Source: Larix sibirica
Lineage: Eukaryota > Streptophyta > Pinopsida > Pinales > Pinaceae
Assembly: GCA_004151065.3 (NCBI GenBank)
Contig: NWUY0300001118.1
Location: forward strand, 15,835 to 38,264
Direction: 5' to 3'
DNA length: 22,430 nucleotides
In this document: in pieces, positions 19,267 through 22,430 of the stretch
How the letters are laid out: the number at the start of each line of letters is the position of its first letter
Position numbering within the stretch: position 1 is the first letter of the stretch
Translations under genes and position numbers: made by a program
Notes under the pieces: model-generated
What the model saw: only the letters and a program-made list of their open reading frames with translations
Databases searched by the model: none
Told to the model about the DNA's origin: nothing

Positions 19267-20130
19267 GTTAGTTTTTTTCTCTTTACTAAATAAAATTTTC
19301 TCATTTGTTTATGTATATTTGCTCAAAATTCTATATAGCATGCATGTTTTTTCTAAAGTCTTTTGATTATTCATTAATAGACAAAGTTCCAAATTCAAAT
19401 TTTATCAATTTTATTCACTTTTCCTGCCCAAATCTTATGAATGTTTTGCATGTTTATTATGCTATAAAAAGTTGAGTTTCCTCACAATCTATGGAGCGTT
19501 TTTGGCAAATCTGTGGTGGTACCATGGATCCCTGGTAAAAAGAACTTGCCAATAAAATTATGCACTAACATATATCTACGAAAAATTGCATTTATATTGA
19601 AAGCTACAAGTGAAAAGTCTCTAATATTTTAACAGCCTTAAACTCATTTTGGCATTTCTTTTTCCACCAGGCCATTCAAATCTAAGCTTCATTTCATGAT
19701 AAAAAGCATATATACTATTGTCAAAGTTCATCTAATGGTATGCTATTTTCTCCAAAATTATGTAATATCCAAAAGTTCAACTCTATTACAATATCCAATG
19801 TTTTAGTTTCCCTTGCCATTTTGGAAATTATTATAATCAATACTCTATGCATTGGATTTTTACCAAATTTAAATTAGTTTTAACACATGAAAATAAGCTC
19901 TCTCTTACTAAGCACTTGTTTCTGGTGCTGAATAATAGGTAAAACCAAAGGAATGGGAACATTCAATTGTATCCTATGATTATTGCCACAACATAAGTTG
20001 CACCTTAGCATATAACACTTTTTACACTCTACCATTAGGCAAGTCTGACAATTAATAGACGCCTTGGTTTATGATTTTTAACTAGTTTGCATCCTTTAAG
20101 GATAAATAGAACTTGATAGAAAGTACCTAT
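19267..20130. other. AT-rich stretch, intron-like or spacer
   Basis: T-rich then mixed AT DNA with no open frame worth reporting, no recognisable repeat and no mobile-element motif. It would be an intron if the exon-like segments on both sides belong together. Confidence 0.35.
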
Positions 20131-20298
20131 CAGTTTCAAAAAATATAAGTGCAAAAAATGATTCAACATCAACAATGTCTAATAAGCCTAAAAACAAGGT
20201 AGACAATGATCCATGTTCTGGCAAAAATAATGGGCTCGAATCACAATTTATCTTACTAAACTTGTATTCTACCTTTGATGGCATATCGGTGTAAGCCC
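20131..20298 (+). other. Possible second exon-like segment
   Basis: On the plus strand one frame reads from about 20133 to a TAA near 20296: SAKNDSTSTMSNKPKNKVDN, then DPCSGKNNGLESQFILLNLY. The composition (Ser, Lys, Asn, Asp) is that of a disordered protein segment, unlike the Phe/Ile-rich translation of random AT-rich DNA. A weak acceptor (CCTATCAG) precedes it. The minus-strand open frame over the same bases is probably its shadow. No family recognised. Confidence 0.25.
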
Positions 20299-20556
20299 TC
20301 TTAGAGCAAGTTTGCTTGCCATTCGACGTATTGTTTTACCATAATAAAACATGTTGTTTGGAAAAATTAAACCTTATTCTGTTTAAAATTTTACATTCTA
20401 CATTGTAGAAACACAAAACATAATCATTCAAAAAAACAGTTTGGTTTATTCGATTATTGGCACTGGCACAAGCTTTTTATTTCAATTTTTGTTTTCATTA
20501 TTCTTCTTTCCATTGTTTTACCTTAAATATTTTTGGGCACTATTTTCCTTTTCTAG

Positions 20557-20715
20557 AATATTCAAGCAATTGCAGGCCTGCAACATAAGCAACTACTTGG
20601 TCTTTGCCAAAAAATCCATGCACCAGAAAATGTAAAAACTAATTCAAAGGAAGAAAAAACAAAAAAAGCAAGTAATAGAAATAAAAGATGGCAGTTCCAG
20701 AATTACAAAACTTGA
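20557..20715 (+). other. Possible third exon-like segment with strong acceptor
   Basis: A good 3' splice-site pattern, TATTTTCCTTTTCTAG, ends at 20556. From 20557 the frame stays open for 52 codons to TGA at 20713: NIQAIAGLQHKQLLGLCQ, then IHAPENVKTNSKEEKTKKA and NRNKRWQFQNYKT. The Gln-rich then Lys-rich composition is protein-like. If this is the last exon the TGA would be the true end; if it is a broken gene the exon may continue. No family recognised. Confidence 0.35.
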
Positions 20716-21032
20716 ACATAAAGAAAGAAGCTTAATTGGAATTTGTTATTAACAAATATCAAAAAAAAAATAATGAATCTAGTTTAGAAAGCAAAGACTC
20801 TGCATTGCAATTTAAGGTACATTGGCAAATCGTTAATAGATAAGCTTTAGGTTCTCAGGAGACATGATTTTAGCTTTATGCTAGATTGAAGTAGAATTGA
20901 ATTTTTCCCCACTAAACTAGCCTTACCTTTTTTGCATGTTCAAGACTTAGAGTTTATGGCATTCATGATCTATTACTTTTTCTTCATTTTTACATTTCAA
21001 AGAGTCTAATAATCCATGTGATCCTGATTTAG

Positions 21033-21091
21033 GTACAGGACAAAATCTATGATGGCAATGAGAATAGTTATGCATGTGCTAGAAATTCAGA
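21033..21091 (+). other. Possible short exon, AG / GTAAGTG bounded
   Basis: Fifty-nine bases lie between an acceptor-like TGATTTAG and a strong donor GTAAGTG (21092-21098). The frame reads VQDKIYDGNENSYACARNS and is open throughout. It is too short to identify. It lies in line with the three upstream exon-like segments, on the same strand. Confidence 0.28.
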
Positions 21092-21456
21092 GTAAGTGAT
21101 ACAAGTACTTTTGGGCCTTTAAGATTATGAAATCCATCTATGTTCTCTGATGACCAGGCTTCTGAAACATGATAGAGACTCCAAGGTAATTGTAAAAAAA
21201 ATGTGCCCAAAGGCGCAAAAGCAAAGATTTGGCCTATGTGTGTATGTTCTTGCTCCATGTACCTCATGATGTGTATCATGTTTTCTGTTTCTACTCCCAT
21301 TGTTCTATTATTCATTTGCTTCTTCATTAGTATATTGTACTAATTGTTTAAATGTCTTTTATCAAGGTAATTTGTAAAGATCCAACTGCAATCCCTTTAG
21401 ATCATCCTAAGAACAATCACATACTTGTATACATAGGCACTACAAGATACTTGAAG
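21092..21456. other. Unassigned spacer
   Basis: No gene recognised. The 82-codon minus-strand open frame at 21079-21327 overlaps the exon-like segment above and has no motif. Two AAG/GTAATT sequences (about 21185 and 21366) could be splice donors but have no clear exon before them. Confidence 0.35.
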
Positions 21457-21478
21457 TATATATATATATATATATATA
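21457..21478. repeat. (TA)11 microsatellite ending at an N
   Basis: Eleven TA dinucleotides run to 21478 and the N at 21479 follows directly. Assembly commonly breaks in such tracts, so the true length is unknown. Confidence 0.95.
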
Positions 21479-21479
21479 N
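21479..21479. other. Single N, assembly join
   Basis: The N stands at the end of the TA tract. Unlike the N characters at 6161 and 7976, no duplicated sequence flanks it. Confidence 0.9.
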
Positions 21480-21599
21480 TGGTGACATATTTAGCTATGG
21501 AGGGTTGGAGAGATTTGATAAACCAATCTAATAAAAATGGTGGTTGTATTTTGATTTTACACAATGTGCGGTTCCTATGCCACTAATTGATCTGGTCTA

Positions 21600-22170
21600 T
21601 GACGTGGGTGGATTTATTTTTCAAAACACAGTGAGAATTTTGATACCAAGGTCATGTTGAATCAGAATATGGAAGTAAGTGATATTAAAGTAATTAAGAT
21701 GGAAGTAAGCGGTGGCCAATGTCGCAAAGGTGGCCAAGTTCGCTCTCGGTAGATTTACATACCATTTCAGTGAGGGTACACTGAAAGAGGAAAATCCTCA
21801 TAGGATCATGTACTCTGCTATTAGAATGACACCATAAGTGTAAAGACATGACATGGTTGATGAGATTATCCCCTTCTTTTGCTTTGAATTTAGGAATGTT
21901 TAAGGGAAGCTTATCTGGCATAGCCGGCCATGTTGAATCATGTGCAATGCGGTCATTGATCAGTTTGTCCAAATCAGGGATATTTAGAATATCCATGAAA
22001 GTGGGGGTAGGGTGGATTTGGTACTTCCGATGTGTCATGGGTGTAGTTTCCACTAGGGGAGACCGAGGTGGTGTTGAAAACAACGAGTGACCTTCTATGA
22101 GAAACCAAGGATCAAAGGTGTCCAAAATATCTCTGAGAGGAGAAGTCGAGGGGTACCTTTTCCAAGGGGG
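21600..22170 (-). pseudogene. Ty3/gypsy-type gag (retrotransposon capsid) relic
   Basis: The gag protein forms the particle in which an LTR retrotransposon is copied. Reading the minus strand from about 22170 leftward: PLRDILDTFDPWFLIEGHS, LDKLINDRIAHDSTWPAMP, KLPLNIPKFKAKEGDNLINH, VMSLHLWCHSNSRVHDPM and RIFLFQCTLT. This order (WPxxP, DIPKFxGKxGxDPxxHxxxFHLWCxSN, RLFQRTLTGxAxKWY) is that of the plant retrotransposon gag domain. The frame open to 21694 loses the motif at 21779. A shift of one base restores KWYVNLPRANLATFATLATA, so a frameshift lies at the ACTGAAATGG junction near 21765. Similarity fades below about 21600. No protease, RT or integrase follows on the left, so the element is truncated; its 5' side may extend past the window's right end. 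Confidence 0.85.
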
Positions 22171-22430
22171 GTAGGTGTGAATGTATTTCTATTCTCTCCT
22201 AGGGGAGAAAATGAATGCGATTCTCTTCCGGTGGTGGAGGAGGTGGTAGGATTAACAATTTATCCTAGAGGAGAAAATGCATCTAGCAAGGCTCAACCTT
22301 GCTCAGATGATCCTATCAATGTGTCCTGGGAGGGACATTGACTAGCGTATCTTCCATGTTAACCACAGGGAGATGGTGTAAAAATGCCCCTCAAGAGAGG
22401 GGAGAGGCCTTGCAGTCTTCGAGACTGCCT
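22171..22430 (-). other. Probable 5' part of the gag element, proline-rich remnant
   Basis: On the minus strand one frame includes a run of six prolines followed by EENRIHFLP (about 22215-22245), consistent with the variable, proline-rich N-terminal part of plant gag proteins, though stops interrupt it. The motif TCCTAG(G/A)GGAGAAAATG occurs twice (about 22197 and 22262). A perfect 7-bp inverted repeat with a 3-base loop, GCAGTCT-TCG-AGACTGC, lies at 22412-22428. No LTR boundary or primer-binding site was recognised. Confidence 0.4.

Noticed and set aside
22087-22341. Plus-strand open frame of 84 codons
   Set aside because: It is the opposite strand of the gag relic and carries no independent motif.

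Overview
The window looks like intergenic DNA from a large, repeat-rich eukaryotic genome, most likely a seed plant. It is strongly AT-rich, has no intact long gene, and is filled with decayed transposable elements and degenerate tandem repeats. A plant host is inferred mainly from a Ty3/gypsy-type gag relic whose motif series resembles plant retroelements as I recall them, and from a LINE reverse-transcriptase relic of the L1 type. A gymnosperm is plausible but cannot be shown from this sequence. Three single N characters (6161, 7976, 21479) mark assembly joins.

Layout, left to right. 1-1860: non-coding, with a small minisatellite (about 364-655) whose units differ only by multiples of three bases, then a G/T-rich stretch. 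1869-2460: relic of a LINE reverse transcriptase on the plus strand with many in-frame stops. 2460-3660: unassigned. 3660-9420: a nested, degenerate tandem repeat. One 1.81-kb block (4246-6059) reappears about 99% identical at 6162-7975, directly beside N characters, so it is probably a false assembly duplication. 9420-9735: a diverged 167-bp tandem pair. 9735-11600: nothing recognised.

The main content is at about 11600-17905: a 6.3-kb rolling-circle transposon relic of the Helentron type on the plus strand. Reading across stops and frameshifts, the ancestral order is OTU-like module 1, OTU-like module 2, a basic/Cys-pair region plus a DUF6570-like segment, a Rep nuclease with an HUH motif and a YxxxY tyrosine pair, a PIF1-type helicase, and a C-terminal exonuclease-endonuclease-phosphatase (EN) domain. 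In a live element these would form one or two polyproteins that nick and unwind DNA for rolling-circle transposition. This copy is dead: it has many stops, at least seven frame changes, and altered Walker A, Walker B, arginine-finger and EN residues. Canonical plant Helitrons, as I know them, lack the OTU and EN modules, so this architecture in a probable plant is the most interesting item in the window.

17905-19020 holds a diverged ~320-bp tandem repeat just downstream of the transposon. 19020-21100 contains several short exon-like open segments with plausible splice signals, perhaps a broken or captured host gene that I cannot identify. 21457-21479 is a (TA)11 tract ending at an N. From about 22170 down to 21600, on the minus strand, lies a gypsy-type gag relic with one clear frameshift. 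No tRNA, rRNA, CRISPR array or bacterial-type operon was seen.
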